Below, piece after piece: positions 16,198 through 25,199 of a stretch of 40,693 bases of DNA. This DNA is from Microbacteriaceae bacterium PS02333. GTDB taxonomy: Bacteria > Actinomycetota > Actinomycetes > Actinomycetales > Microbacteriaceae. The position numbers and the translations under genes are program-made. Below the pieces are notes generated by a model. That model saw nothing but the letters and a program-made list of their open reading frames with translations, did no database searches and was not told where the DNA came from. The stretch covers positions 1 through 40,693 of the forward strand of contig JASCOI010000017.1 in the NCBI GenBank assembly GCA_029959665.1, written 5' to 3'. How positions within the stretch are numbered: position 1 is the first letter of the stretch; the number at the start of each line of letters is the position of its first letter.

Positions 16198-19100
16198 TCA
16201 GCCTGCCGCATCCGTCGTGGGTTCGGCGTCAGCGGGGTCCGGGGCGATGTCCACGGAAGTGGACTCCGCCCCTTCTCCGCTCAGTGACGTTCCGTTCACC
16301 GATACGGTCGCGGATACCGTCACGCTGTCGGCGCTGCCCGGCGGAGTCGGCGGAGTTTGCCCGGCATCCCAGTCGGCGGTGCCGCTCGGGATCTGCCCGC
16401 CGAGCAGACCGTTCGTGTACCAGTGCGCCGTGTACCGGACCGAGACGTCCGATCCGACGTTGCTGGGCGCCGTGACCTGGATCGGCGAACCGTGGGTCGC
16501 GGACCGCACCGTTGCGTCGGTCTTGAAAGCCGCCGCGGTGAGGTGCTTCGAATTCTGGTTCGTCGTGCAGAAGGATCCGAGATCTGGCGCTGCACAGGCG
16601 CGCACGACAATGTCGGCGAGCACGCCATACCCGCTCGTCGGAACGCCGCGCCAGGTCCCGTTCATCTTCTGGAACCCAGCGCCAGGGTTGATCTCGTAGT
16701 GGTCGACACCGTCGGCGGGCGCGGGCTGCCCGATCGCCACGCCAAACGTTGTCGCGTCGATCTGATAACTGCTCAGCGTCGCATCATTCGTCGCCGTCGG
16801 CACCTCGTACGTCTGCGCAGTCGCGTAGGCGACGTTGCAGAAGCTGCCGTTCGAGGACACGACCGCGTACCGCGGTGAGCCCCGCCCGACACCCGTGTCC
16901 TTCGCGCCGCTGGACGATCCGAACGACGTGCCGCTCGGTGCCGTGCAGTCGAAGGTCGCGTTCGATCCGATGCGGTATACGGCGTAGGTCGGGCCGGTTC
17001 CGCCCTGCGCGTCCGCGGGACTCCACGTCACCGTCACGGTCGACTTACCGTCGTCGCCGGCCTGTGCACCGGTTGCCGCGTTCACGTTCTGCGGCGGTGT
17101 GGGGCGGCCGATCGCACTGCCGGAGGCATTGGAACTATTCCACTGCACTGCGGCGTTGTCCCGGCCGGCGTCGTTCCTGGCCGATACGGTAACGCTGTAC
17201 AAGGCACCGGGCTGCAGACCGTCCCAGTAGGTCGACGTCGTGTTCCCGACTGAGCGCGCGCCAGGCGCGTCTGGGCCGGTCAATGTCACCACGTAGTTGT
17301 CGACCGAGCTGCCACGGCCAGGCCGCGGCACCGCATCCCATTGAGCGACCATGCGGTTCGGGGTGTCGGTACCCGCGGTCAGCGTGAGGTGCGCCGGAGC
17401 TGCGGGCACGAAATCCGCGCTCAGCTGCGTGGAGGTGGCGGACGGAGATGAATCACCGATCGCATTGCGAGCGATCACTGAGAACTGGTACGACGCGGTT
17501 GGATCGAGGCCGGTAATCGTGCATACCGTTGCCGCGCCGCAGTCTTTCGAGATCCCGTTGGTGCCGGTGACGCGGTACCCGGTGATGGCGGAGTTGTTCG
17601 CCTGCGGTGCGGACCACGTGAGTGTGATCTGGCCGCCGTCGTACGAGCCCGTGCGAGTGGGGGTCCCCGGCGCATCCGGGACGTCCTGCACCGAGATCGT
17701 GACGTCACCCCACACGTAGCGGTCCGGGTCGTTCGTGGCGTCGGCGACCTGGTACTGCAGGTTCGTGTTGATCGGCTTCGCCGCACCGGACACCGCGACC
17801 TGCAGGCGCGACTTGTCGGCGCTCGGGGTGATCGTGACGCCGGACGGCAGCCCGCCGGAGAGCCCCCGGATGTTGACGACGCGCAGCCGCTCGTTCGGGA
17901 ACGGGTTGGTCGGCTGGTCGTTCGCGAGGACGTCGATCGTCGTCGACGATCCGCGCTTCGCGACGGCGCTGTCCGCCCCCGGCTGCACGAGCGGCCTGGT
18001 GGACGCGACGATCCCGACGTTCACGAGCCCGGACCGGCCGGCGTTCGCGGCGTCCGCGACTCCGACCCCGATCGTCGCCGAGGTGTTCTTCTGCGCCGAG
18101 TCCGCGACCTTGATCGTCAGTCGCTGCCCGGAGATCGTGGCCGTGGTGCCGGAGGACGGCTGGCTGACGACGGAGTACTTCAGCTCGGGAAGGTCCTTCG
18201 GGTACGGGTAGTCCGTCAGCCGCGTGAGGTCGAGCGTGCGCGAGTCACCCGGCTGCATCTCGATCGAGGAGCCGGTGAACGCGGGCGGCTGGTTCGAGCG
18301 CGGCGTGACCTTCACGGGGAGGACCAGGGTCGCGACCCGCCCCTTGCCGCCGTTCGCGTTCGAGCCGTCGGTCACCTCGAACGAGATCGACGCGTTGCCG
18401 TAGTACAACTTCGCCGACGTGAACTGCAACGTGGACGAGTCGACGGTGAGGTCGTCGCCGTTCGCGTGGGTGGCCTTGACCGTGCCGGGATCGGTGATCT
18501 TGGCGGTCTGCCCGTTCGCGGTCACGACGTACTTCGACAGCGGGATCCTGATGGTCGACTCGCTCTTCACCGTGATCGCGCCGGCCGACCGGTTGACCTG
18601 TGGGAGGGCGTCGTCGAACCCCGGGACGTGGATGAACCCGTACGACACGATGTCCGGGTGGTCCTGCCGGGCGACCGAGAACGGGATGACCTGGGAGTCG
18701 TCCGTCAGGCGCACGGCGATCCGGCCGTCGGTCGTGGTGCGGGCGGTGTCGCCGTAGCCGTCGACCACACCCACGGTCAGGGAGGACGTCGAGCCCTCGG
18801 CGAAGAAGACGTTCTTCAGCACGTCGACGGTCACGCTCTGCCGGTGCAGGATGTCCTGCAGGTCGAGTGTGGTGTCGTCGACCTCGGGGCGGAGCGGGCG
18901 GGCGTCCTTGTCCACGGTGACGGTGAGGAACGCCGTGCTCGCACCACCGCTCTCGTTCGACGCCGTGTACAGCACCGCGAAGTCCCCGGTCTTCGCGGTC
19001 TTCGGCGGGGTCACGCGGATCTCCTGCTTCCGCAGGACCTTCGCCGTGACGTCCTTCGCGGTCGGCTCGGCCTTGGAGACGGTGAGGTCGCCGCCCTCGG

Positions 19101-22065
19101 GGTCCGAGTCGTTCTGGAGGACGCGCACCGTCACGGAGCCGCCGGGCCGGATCGTCACGTGGTCCGCCTCGGCCACCGGGTTCGACGCCTGTTCGGCCCG
19201 CGGTGCGATACCGACACGGATGGTGCCGGTGGCGCGAGCGCCCAGCGCGTCGACGACCGTGTAGGTGAACTCGTCGGTACCCGCCGAGTAGTCGCCGGCC
19301 TCGTAGGTCAGGGAGTCGGCTCCGATGTCGCTGACCGACCCCTTGTCCGGGTTCGACGCCACCCCGACGAGCTGCACGGAATCGCCGTCCGGGTCGATGC
19401 CGTTCAGCGGCACGGAGATGCTGACGGCCTGGCCCGCGACCACACGAGCCGTCACGGTCTGTGGCACCGGCGGGTTGTTCGTGGCGCTGTCCTTCTCACG
19501 GACCGAGATCGACACCGCTGCGTCCGCGGACTGTCCGTCCGGGCCGGCGACGCGGTACACCGCCGTGTAGTTGCCCGGGGTCTTCGGTGCGAGGTACCGG
19601 AGGTGGTCGCCGGAGGCGAAGAGCAGACCACCGTCGCCGGGGACGTTCTGCACGAGGTCCGGCTGCAGCGTCAGCGGCTCGCCCTCCGGCTGGGTGTCGT
19701 TCGCGAGGACGTCGATGTTCGCGACGTCCCCGACCCGGACCGTCGCGGTGTCCGGCTGCGCGACGGGCGGCTGGATCCGGTCCGGCTTCGGGATCTCGAC
19801 GACCGTGACGGTGCCGGGCGACGACGCCAGCCCGTTGGTCTCGGTGTAGGTGAAGGTCACCGGCCCGTCGAGCGGTGCCGACAGGGTCGTCCGGATCGTG
19901 TGCTGGTCGAGGATGCTGGCCTGCACACCGGAACCCCGCGCGGGCCCGTCGAGCGCCGTGACGAGGAGGACCCCGCCCGCCGGGTCGATGTCGGTTGCGG
20001 TGACGTCGGTGTCCTTCGTCGAGAGCGTGTTGACGAACACGGTCTTCGGGGTCGTGATCGGCGCGGTCGACGCGTCCGGTGGTGCCGCGATCGTCATGCG
20101 GACGATCCCGCTCGACGTCTTCGTGCCGTCCGTCACCGTGTACTCGACCTGGTGGTCCCCCACAGCGTCGCTCTGCACCCGGAAGGTCCCGGCGTCGTAG
20201 CTCGGGGTGATCGTCACGCCGCTCGCCGACGAGACGCTCGTCAGCGTGATGCTCCCGTTGCCGCCCCGCACGTGCTCCAGCGGGTCCACCGTGAACGACT
20301 TGCCTGCGTAGCCCTTCACCGGGAACGCGTCTGCCCGCAGCGGCACGCTGCCCTGCGCGGCGACGTGCACGGTGAGGGATCCACGGCCGTCCGCGCGGCC
20401 GTCACTGACCACCAGCTGGACGCTGCGGTCGCCGGTGCGACCGCTCTTGTTGCGGAAGTCGAGCAGGCCGTCGGGCGTCGTCGAGACCTCGTCGCCGTCG
20501 GTCGCGGTCGCCGACTTCAGGTACACCGGGTCGCCGTCGGGGTCGACCCAGTCGCCCAGCACGTTGCTCGACACGTGCCCGCTCTGGACCACGTCGGCCG
20601 TGGTGTCCCTGACCTGCCTGGGCGCGTCGTTCTCGGACTCGGGTCGCACGCTGACCCGGACGGTCGCGGTGGCCGAGCCGCCGTTGCCGTCGGTGATCGT
20701 GTACGGGAACGTCACGGTCCCGGACGCGCTGTCCGACAGGGCGATCTGCAACCGCTGCCCGTCGTCGACGATCGCGACCTTGCCGGCGGCCTGGTCGACG
20801 GACCCGACCTCGCTCACGATGATCGGGTCGCCGTTGGGGTCGTAGTCGTTGAGCAGGACCGGGAGGCTCGTGGTGCGTCCCGGACGAGCGCCCAGGTCGT
20901 CGTCCACGGCGACCGGCGGCTTCTGGTCCTTGTCGACCTCGGGGTTGTCGTCCGAGATCTGCTCCTGCTGCTGGTCGTCGTCCCGCTTGATCAGGTCGGA
21001 CCAGTTGTCGATGAGCTGACCGCTGCGGTCGATCGCCCAGGAGCGCCCGGTCGACGGGTCGTTCGCGACGACGGTGTCGGCGTTGTGGATGATCTGGAGG
21101 GCAGCGCCACCGGGAACACGGTCGAGCTGCTGCAGCGCGCGGCCGGCGCACGTGTCGATCGCCTGCCCGCCGCTCCACGCCCCGAACGTGCAGGTGCCGT
21201 CGACGTAGGGCCGGGCCGCGCGTCCCGACACGGCCAGGGCGGTCGTGGTCGCGGAGCCCGACGGCGTGACGCGGACGAGACCCGCGGCGCCGGCGACGAC
21301 CACCGAGTCCCCGTCGGCCGAGGACCGCTGGAGAGCCGGGGATCCGCCGACCCGGTCGCCCAGGTCGACCGTGTCGCCGTCGACCGAGAGCGCGCCGGTC
21401 GTCTGGTCGAGCACCGCCATGTGGGAGCCGAACGCCGCGACCTGGAAGTCGTCCTTGCGGTCCATCCGCACGGTCCATCGCTTCGCGACGGACAGGGTCG
21501 AGCCGACCTCGACGAGGGACGCGGTCCCGGTCCGCGGCGAGTACACCGCGACGTGCTCGTCGGACGCGTCGAACACCGCGTCCGCGCCGAGCGTCAGATC
21601 CGCCTTGGTCGATGCGTCGAAGTCCGCGAGTTCCTTGGCCGGGGTGGACCAGACCTCACCGGTCTCCTGGTTGCCGATGACCGCGGTCGATCCCGAGAAG
21701 AACACCTGCGGCGATCCGGAGGGCAGCGTGACCGGGTCACCGATCGTCGCGTCCGCGACGTCGACCTTCGCGACCGTGCCCTTGGTCTCGTCGACGCTGT
21801 AGACCATCGATCCGCTCTGCAGCACGGAGAGCGCGTCCGTGGACGACTCCACCGCGGTGTTCAGCTGCAGGACCGCGGTGTTCGCGCGGCCGACCGCGCC
21901 GTACTGCGACGAGGGCACCCAGACGGTGCCGTCCCCGAGCGCGACACGCTGCGTGTGGTACCCGCTCGAGACGACGGCGGCCCCGGCGACGAGCGCAGCG
22001 ACGACCACGGACGCACCGACGGTGATCGCGGCGGACCGGTGTTGGGCGATGAGCCGCCGGATCAC
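16198..22065 (-). CDS. Giant Ig-like/FN3 repeat surface protein
   Basis: This ~1955-residue protein is membrane-anchored by one N-terminal helix (AAITVGASVVVAALVAGAAVV). There is no Cys lipobox and no C-terminal LPxTG, so the bulk lies outside the cell. Residues ~45-370 look like a beta-propeller. An acidic Gln-rich linker (DDDQQQEQISDDNPEVDKDQ) follows. Then come about eleven Ig/cadherin-like repeats with motifs such as VLLNDYDPNGDP, VLANDTQPEGEP and VLQNDSDPEGGD, at least three FN3 domains (ITLTWSAP, MVAQWDAV, VTVTWSPA) and a Cys-containing C-terminal region. The GTG at 22065 overlaps the kinase stop as GTGA; GTG 22089 is an alternative. The last ~430 codons are lower in GC. It may be a phospho-regulated adhesin or wall-spanning scaffold. 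Confidence 0.9.
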   Translation of the reverse strand: MIRRLIAQHRSAAITVGASVVVAALVAGAAVVSSGYHTQRVALGDGTVWVPSSQYGAVGRANTAVLQLNTAVESSTDALSVLQSGSMVYSVDETKGTVAKVDVADATIGDPVTLPSGSPQVFFSGSTAVIGNQETGEVWSTPAKELADFDASTKADLTLGADAVFDASDEHVAVYSPRTGTASLVEVGSTLSVAKRWTVRMDRKDDFQVAAFGSHMAVLDQTTGALSVDGDTVDLGDRVGGSPALQRSSADGDSVVVAGAAGLVRVTPSGSATTTALAVSGRAARPYVDGTCTFGAWSGGQAIDTCAGRALQQLDRVPGGAALQIIHNADTVVANDPSTGRSWAIDRSGQLIDNWSDLIKRDDDQQQEQISDDNPEVDKDQKPPVAVDDDLGARPGRTTSLPVLLNDYDPNGDPIIVSEVGSVDQAAGKVAIVDDGQRLQIALSDSASGTVTFPYTITDGNGGSATATVRVSVRPESENDAPRQVRDTTADVVQSGHVSSNVLGDWVDPDGDPVYLKSATATDGDEVSTTPDGLLDFRNKSGRTGDRSVQLVVSDGRADGRGSLTVHVAAQGSVPLRADAFPVKGYAGKSFTVDPLEHVRGGNGSITLTSVSSASGVTITPSYDAGTFRVQSDAVGDHQVEYTVTDGTKTSSGIVRMTIAAPPDASTAPITTPKTVFVNTLSTKDTDVTATDIDPAGGVLLVTALDGPARGSGVQASILDQHTIRTTLSAPLDGPVTFTYTETNGLASSPGTVTVVEIPKPDRIQPPVAQPDTATVRVGDVANIDVLANDTQPEGEPLTLQPDLVQNVPGDGGLLFASGDHLRYLAPKTPGNYTAVYRVAGPDGQSADAAVSISVREKDSATNNPPVPQTVTARVVAGQAVSISVPLNGIDPDGDSVQLVGVASNPDKGSVSDIGADSLTYEAGDYSAGTDEFTYTVVDALGARATGTIRVGIAPRAEQASNPVAEADHVTIRPGGSVTVRVLQNDSDPEGGDLTVSKAEPTAKDVTAKVLRKQEIRVTPPKTAKTGDFAVLYTASNESGGASTAFLTVTVDKDARPLRPEVDDTTLDLQDILHRQSVTVDVLKNVFFAEGSTSSLTVGVVDGYGDTARTTTDGRIAVRLTDDSQVIPFSVARQDHPDIVSYGFIHVPGFDDALPQVNRSAGAITVKSESTIRIPLSKYVVTANGQTAKITDPGTVKATHANGDDLTVDSSTLQFTSAKLYYGNASISFEVTDGSNANGGKGRVATLVLPVKVTPRSNQPPAFTGSSIEMQPGDSRTLDLTRLTDYPYPKDLPELKYSVVSQPSSGTTATISGQRLTIKVADSAQKNTSATIGVGVADAANAGRSGLVNVGIVASTRPLVQPGADSAVAKRGSSTTIDVLANDQPTNPFPNERLRVVNIRGLSGGLPSGVTITPSADKSRLQVAVSGAAKPINTNLQYQVADATNDPDRYVWGDVTISVQDVPDAPGTPTRTGSYDGGQITLTWSAPQANNSAITGYRVTGTNGISKDCGAATVCTITGLDPTASYQFSVIARNAIGDSSPSATSTQLSADFVPAAPAHLTLTAGTDTPNRMVAQWDAVPRPGRGSSVDNYVVTLTGPDAPGARSVGNTTSTYWDGLQPGALYSVTVSARNDAGRDNAAVQWNSSNASGSAIGRPTPPQNVNAATGAQAGDDGKSTVTVTWSPADAQGGTGPTYAVYRIGSNATFDCTAPSGTSFGSSSGAKDTGVGRGSPRYAVVSSNGSFCNVAYATAQTYEVPTATNDATLSSYQIDATTFGVAIGQPAPADGVDHYEINPGAGFQKMNGTWRGVPTSGYGVLADIVVRACAAPDLGSFCTTNQNSKHLTAAAFKTDATVRSATHGSPIQVTAPSNVGSDVSVRYTAHWYTNGLLGGQIPSGTADWDAGQTPPTPPGSADSVTVSATVSVNGTSLSGEGAESTSVDIAPDPADAEPTTDAAG

Positions 22066-23474
22066 GATCCGCCGCCGATCGTGGCGCACCGCTCGGCACT
22101 CGCGACACCGGTCTTGCCGTCACGGTTCACCGCGACGGAGATGCACTCCTCGTCGCCCTTGCTGCCGGAGACGACGAACGACGTGCCCGACTGCTGGCTC
22201 GACGCGCCGTTCGAGGAGATCACGTAGGTGTCGCCGTTCCGGAGCCCCGGGTCGCTCCAGCGGAACGTGACGGACTGACCGGCGGTCGATGCGCGGACAT
22301 CGGAGACCGTGGGGATCGCCCCGGAACCGACGCGCGTCACGAGGACGAAGGACGTGACCGCGAGGGCGACCACGACCGCAGCCGCGACCGAGGACGCCCA
22401 GATCACGGTTCGGCGCGATCGACGTCGGGCCCGGGTGACCGAGCCGGTCCGGTGGACGGTGCCGACGCTCCGCGAACCGGTGGCCGCCACACCGCCCTGC
22501 ACCGGGCGACGCGTCCGGCGCCGACGACCGACCCGGCTCGGCGGCTGGAGTTCCCGGATCATCGTGCGGTCGCCCTCCGGCGTGGGCGTGGCGACGGCCC
22601 AGGCCTCGACCGCGACGTCGGCGGCGGTCTGCGGGATGCCGAGCTCGGCCTGGACCTGCTGGAAGCCACGGACGAGCTCCATCACGGTGGCCGGGCGCAG
22701 CTGCACCTTGCGGGACATCGCGGTGGCGAGCAGTCGTTCGAGCGACGGCGGCACGTCCGTGCGACCGGACGGCTTCACGCCGCCCTTGTCCACGCGCGCC
22801 ATCAGGTCGGCAGCGCCGTTCTTGCCGCCGGGGACCTCGAACGGGCTGCGTCCGGCGAGGAGCGAGAAGACCGTCGCCGCGAGGGAGTAGACCTCGGACT
22901 GGATGGTCCCGCGGGACTCGTCGATGAGGACCTCCGGCGCCGACCACGGGATGGACATGCCGATCGGCTCGTCGGGGTCGGACTCGCCGATGGTCGCCGC
23001 GATCCCGAAGTCGGACAGCACGGGGTTGCCGTACGCGGTGAGCAGGATGTTGGACGGCTTGATGTCGCGGTGCAGCACGCCTTCTCGGTGCGCCGTCTCG
23101 AGCGCGGAACCGATGCGGACACCGATCGACAGGACCTCGGACACCGGGATCGGCTCACGTCGGTAGCGCTCGCTCAGCGACGACGAGCAGAGTTCCATCA
23201 CCAGGTACGGACGCCCGTCGGCCGCGACGCTCGCCTGGAACACGGTGAGGATGGACGGGTGGGTGCTGAGCCGCGCCATCAGGTTCGCCTCGGCCTGGAA
23301 CATCTGCCGGACCCGGTCGTCGACGACCTCGTCGAGCAGCACCTTCACCGCGACCTGGCGCCGCGGCATGTCCTGCTCGTAGAGGAACACGTCGGCGAAG
23401 CCGCCGGAGCCGAGGACGTGCACCGGGCTGAACCCGGCGATCACGGGAGGGGTGGACGGCAGCCGTCGCGCCAT
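22062..23474 (-). CDS. Transmembrane Ser/Thr protein kinase
   Basis: This is a 470-residue Hanks-type kinase. Visible are the glycine loop GSGGFADV (22-29), Lys44 in VAVKVL, the catalytic loop HRDIKPSN (135-142), DFG (155-157) and APE (179-181). The usual Asp in subdomain IX (SDVYSLG) reads SEVYSLA. After an Arg-rich linker comes a single membrane helix (~357-380) and a ~90-residue FN3-like extracellular domain with two Cys that could form a disulfide. It has no PASTA repeats, unlike PknB. It should phosphorylate cytosolic Thr residues, with the flanking FHA proteins as obvious candidates. The ATG has a GGAGGAAAGG ribosome-binding site and a possible promoter in the 129-base gap upstream. Confidence 0.95.
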   Translation of the reverse strand: MARRLPSTPPVIAGFSPVHVLGSGGFADVFLYEQDMPRRQVAVKVLLDEVVDDRVRQMFQAEANLMARLSTHPSILTVFQASVAADGRPYLVMELCSSSLSERYRREPIPVSEVLSIGVRIGSALETAHREGVLHRDIKPSNILLTAYGNPVLSDFGIAATIGESDPDEPIGMSIPWSAPEVLIDESRGTIQSEVYSLAATVFSLLAGRSPFEVPGGKNGAADLMARVDKGGVKPSGRTDVPPSLERLLATAMSRKVQLRPATVMELVRGFQQVQAELGIPQTAADVAVEAWAVATPTPEGDRTMIRELQPPSRVGRRRRTRRPVQGGVAATGSRSVGTVHRTGSVTRARRRSRRTVIWASSVAAAVVVALAVTSFVLVTRVGSGAIPTVSDVRASTAGQSVTFRWSDPGLRNGDTYVISSNGASSQQSGTSFVVSGSKGDEECISVAVNRDGKTGVASAERCATIGGGS

Positions 23475-23524
23475 GGCACCTTTCCTCCCCGGCCGACACG
23501 GCCTGCTCTTGCTCGCGGCCCTTC

Positions 23525-23530
23525 AGTCTA
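23525..23530 (-). promoter_or_regulatory. Possible internal promoter before the kinase gene
   Basis: TAGACT fits a -10 box in the 129-base gap between the phosphatase and kinase genes. About 18 bases further upstream is GGAAT, which resembles an ECF sigma -35 more than a housekeeping one. This would allow the kinase and giant-protein genes to be expressed apart from the phosphatase. Pattern evidence only. Confidence 0.3.
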
Positions 23531-23583
23531 CGGAGCCGGACGCGCTGGAATTCCGCACTCCAGAGAACGGGATACCGACGCAC

Positions 23584-23600
23584 TCCCCCAGTTCGGGGGA
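23584..23600 (-). terminator. Small hairpin after the PP2C gene
   Basis: A 6-bp stem (TCCCCC with GGGGGA) encloses a 5-base loop and begins 4 bases after the PP2C stop. There is no T tract, so it may be an attenuator or mRNA 3' stabiliser rather than a full terminator. Confidence 0.35.
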
Positions 23601-23603
23601 CAT

Positions 23604-24425
23604 CTAGTGTCGAGGCAGCGTGTCCTCGATGTCGCCGTCCTGCGGCGCGTCCTCCACTTGGAGGACGACCACGGTGACGTTGTCGCGGCCACCCGCGATG
23701 AGGGCGTCGCCCACCAGGCGCTCGGCGAGCTCCTGCGGGTCGGCGACCTTCGCGGCGATGCGGCCGATGACCGCGTCGCCGATCTCCTTCGTCAGACCGT
23801 CCGAGCACACGATGTACCGGTCGCCGGTACGGAGCGGCAGCGTCCACCAGTCCGGCTCCGGCGGTTCGCCGAAGCCGACCGCGCGGGTGATGACGTTGCT
23901 GTCCGGGTGCGCTTCGGCGTCCTCTGCCCGGAGGACACCGGCGTCGACCATCTCCTGCACGACCGAGTGGTCGACCGTGATCCGACGGAGGACGCCGTCG
24001 TCCACCCGGTAGGTGCGCGAGTCGCCCACGTTGAAGACGAGCGCTGCCGGCTGCCCGTTCGACGCGACGAGCGCGAGTCCGGTCACCGTGGTGCCGGCAC
24101 CGATCGCGTTGCCGCCGGCCGCACGCTCGATGTCCGCCGTCGCGAGCAGGAGCGCGCGCTGGATCGACTGTCGGGTACCGAACGGCCCGTCGACCGAGTC
24201 ACCGAGGCGACGGACCACGGCGTCGCTCGCGCGGTCACCGGCGAGGTGGCCGCCCATGCCGTCCGCGACGACGAAGAACGGTGCTTCGACGATGTAGCTG
24301 TCCTCGTTGTGGTCACGGCGACGACCGACGTCGGTCGCGGCTCCCCACGAGAGCGTCAGGGTGGCGCCGTCCGTTCCGGGGACGTCGATGGCGTGGGCTG
24401 CGGCTGCTCGGCCGAGTTCGGTCAC
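23604..24425 (-). CDS. PP2C-family Ser/Thr protein phosphatase
   Basis: This 273-residue metal-dependent phosphatase removes phosphate from Ser/Thr and should oppose the downstream kinase. Conserved motifs are GRRRDHNEDS (Asn40-Glu41-Asp42), VVADGMGGH (55-60), FNVGDSRTYR, CSDGLTKEI and GGRDNVTVVVL, which supply the metal-binding Asp residues. There is no membrane segment, so it is cytosolic, unlike mycobacterial PstP. The GTG start is 3 bases after the FHA gene stop, suggesting coupling. The protein ends about 20 residues after the catalytic core in an acidic tail. Confidence 0.95.
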   Translation of the reverse strand: MTELGRAAAAHAIDVPGTDGATLTLSWGAATDVGRRRDHNEDSYIVEAPFFVVADGMGGHLAGDRASDAVVRRLGDSVDGPFGTRQSIQRALLLATADIERAAGGNAIGAGTTVTGLALVASNGQPAALVFNVGDSRTYRVDDGVLRRITVDHSVVQEMVDAGVLRAEDAEAHPDSNVITRAVGFGEPPEPDWWTLPLRTGDRYIVCSDGLTKEIGDAVIGRIAAKVADPQELAERLVGDALIAGGRDNVTVVVLQVEDAPQDGDIEDTLPRH

Positions 24426-24428
24426 GTT

Positions 24429-25184
24429 TCAGGATCGCTCTCTGGGGGTTCGGGGCGTGCCGGTCTGAAGGGTCGGAGGCTGGTGGAGCGACGGCGGGAC
24501 ACCGTCGGCCCCTGGCGTGAGCCGGAGGTGCGGCGAGAGGATCTCCACCGCGATGCCGTCCCCGATCTCGACTACCGTACCCGTCAGCGCGACGATCGAC
24601 GCACCCGACGACATCCGATACGGCGCCGAACCTGCGGGCCGGACGACGGTCCCGTTGGTCGAACGCAGGTCGTCGACGACCGCGGCTTCACCCTCGGCGT
24701 GCACCAGCAGGTGGGACGACGACACCTGTCCGAGCGGCGACGGCACGGTCACGAGTTCGGGCGCCTGTCCCCGGACGACACGCGGCAACGCGGGACGCCG
24801 GCCGATGACCACCGGGTGGTCGAGTCGGATGACGCGGCCACCGACACGGATCGAGGGCACGCGGGTGCGTGGCTGGTCCGGGACGGCCGGCAGGCTCGGG
24901 GGCGCGACCGGCGGTGAGGCCGTCAGCTGCGTGGACGGCGCGGTCCGCGGCATCCCGAGGACCGTGTCCTCGGAGACCGTCGACGGGTCCGCCGCAGGGC
25001 GCGGCCCACGGATGACGGTGTCCCCGAGCGGGCCGTCGTCGAGCTGGTCCGACTCGTGCGGTCCGCCGCCCGAAGGAGCCCGGAGGACCGTGTCGTCGAT
25101 CGCGTCCTGCGTGCGAGCGGATCCGAGCGGCCGCGACCGAGGACGGATCACCGTGTCCTCGACGTCATCGGCGTCGTCGTGCAC
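24429..25184 (-). CDS. FHA-domain protein with four D-T-V-[I/L] repeats
   Basis: This is a 251-residue cytosolic protein. The acidic N-terminal ~80 residues carry four similar motifs centred on Thr11, Thr32, Thr56 and Thr74 (EDTVIRPR, DDTVLRAP, GDTVIRGP, EDTVLGMP). A Pro-rich linker follows, then an FHA phosphothreonine-binding domain (~110-215) with VVIGRRP, QVSSSHLLVHA and DDLRSTNGTVV, the standard GR, SxxH and N residues. The repeated Thr sites are plausible targets of the adjacent kinase and ligands for FHA domains. The GTG start has a strong AGGGAGG ribosome-binding site. It is the first gene of the cluster, preceded by a leader with six tandem repeats. Confidence 0.9.
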   Translation of the reverse strand: MHDDADDVEDTVIRPRSRPLGSARTQDAIDDTVLRAPSGGGPHESDQLDDGPLGDTVIRGPRPAADPSTVSEDTVLGMPRTAPSTQLTASPPVAPPSLPAVPDQPRTRVPSIRVGGRVIRLDHPVVIGRRPALPRVVRGQAPELVTVPSPLGQVSSSHLLVHAEGEAAVVDDLRSTNGTVVRPAGSAPYRMSSGASIVALTGTVVEIGDGIAVEILSPHLRLTPGADGVPPSLHQPPTLQTGTPRTPRERS

Positions 25185-25199
25185 GTGGTGCCTCCCTGT

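Noticed and set aside
16198..16300. Sortase (LPxTG) anchoring of the giant protein
   Set aside because: The C-terminus ends in an acidic Ala/Pro/Thr tail with no LPxTG, hydrophobic stretch or basic tail.
18466..22227. Very long open frame (over 1200 codons) on the plus strand opposite the giant surface protein
   Set aside because: It mirrors the minus-strand gene and its translation is Arg/Asp/Gly/Val-rich low complexity with no family motifs. High GC at third positions removes stops on the opposite strand.
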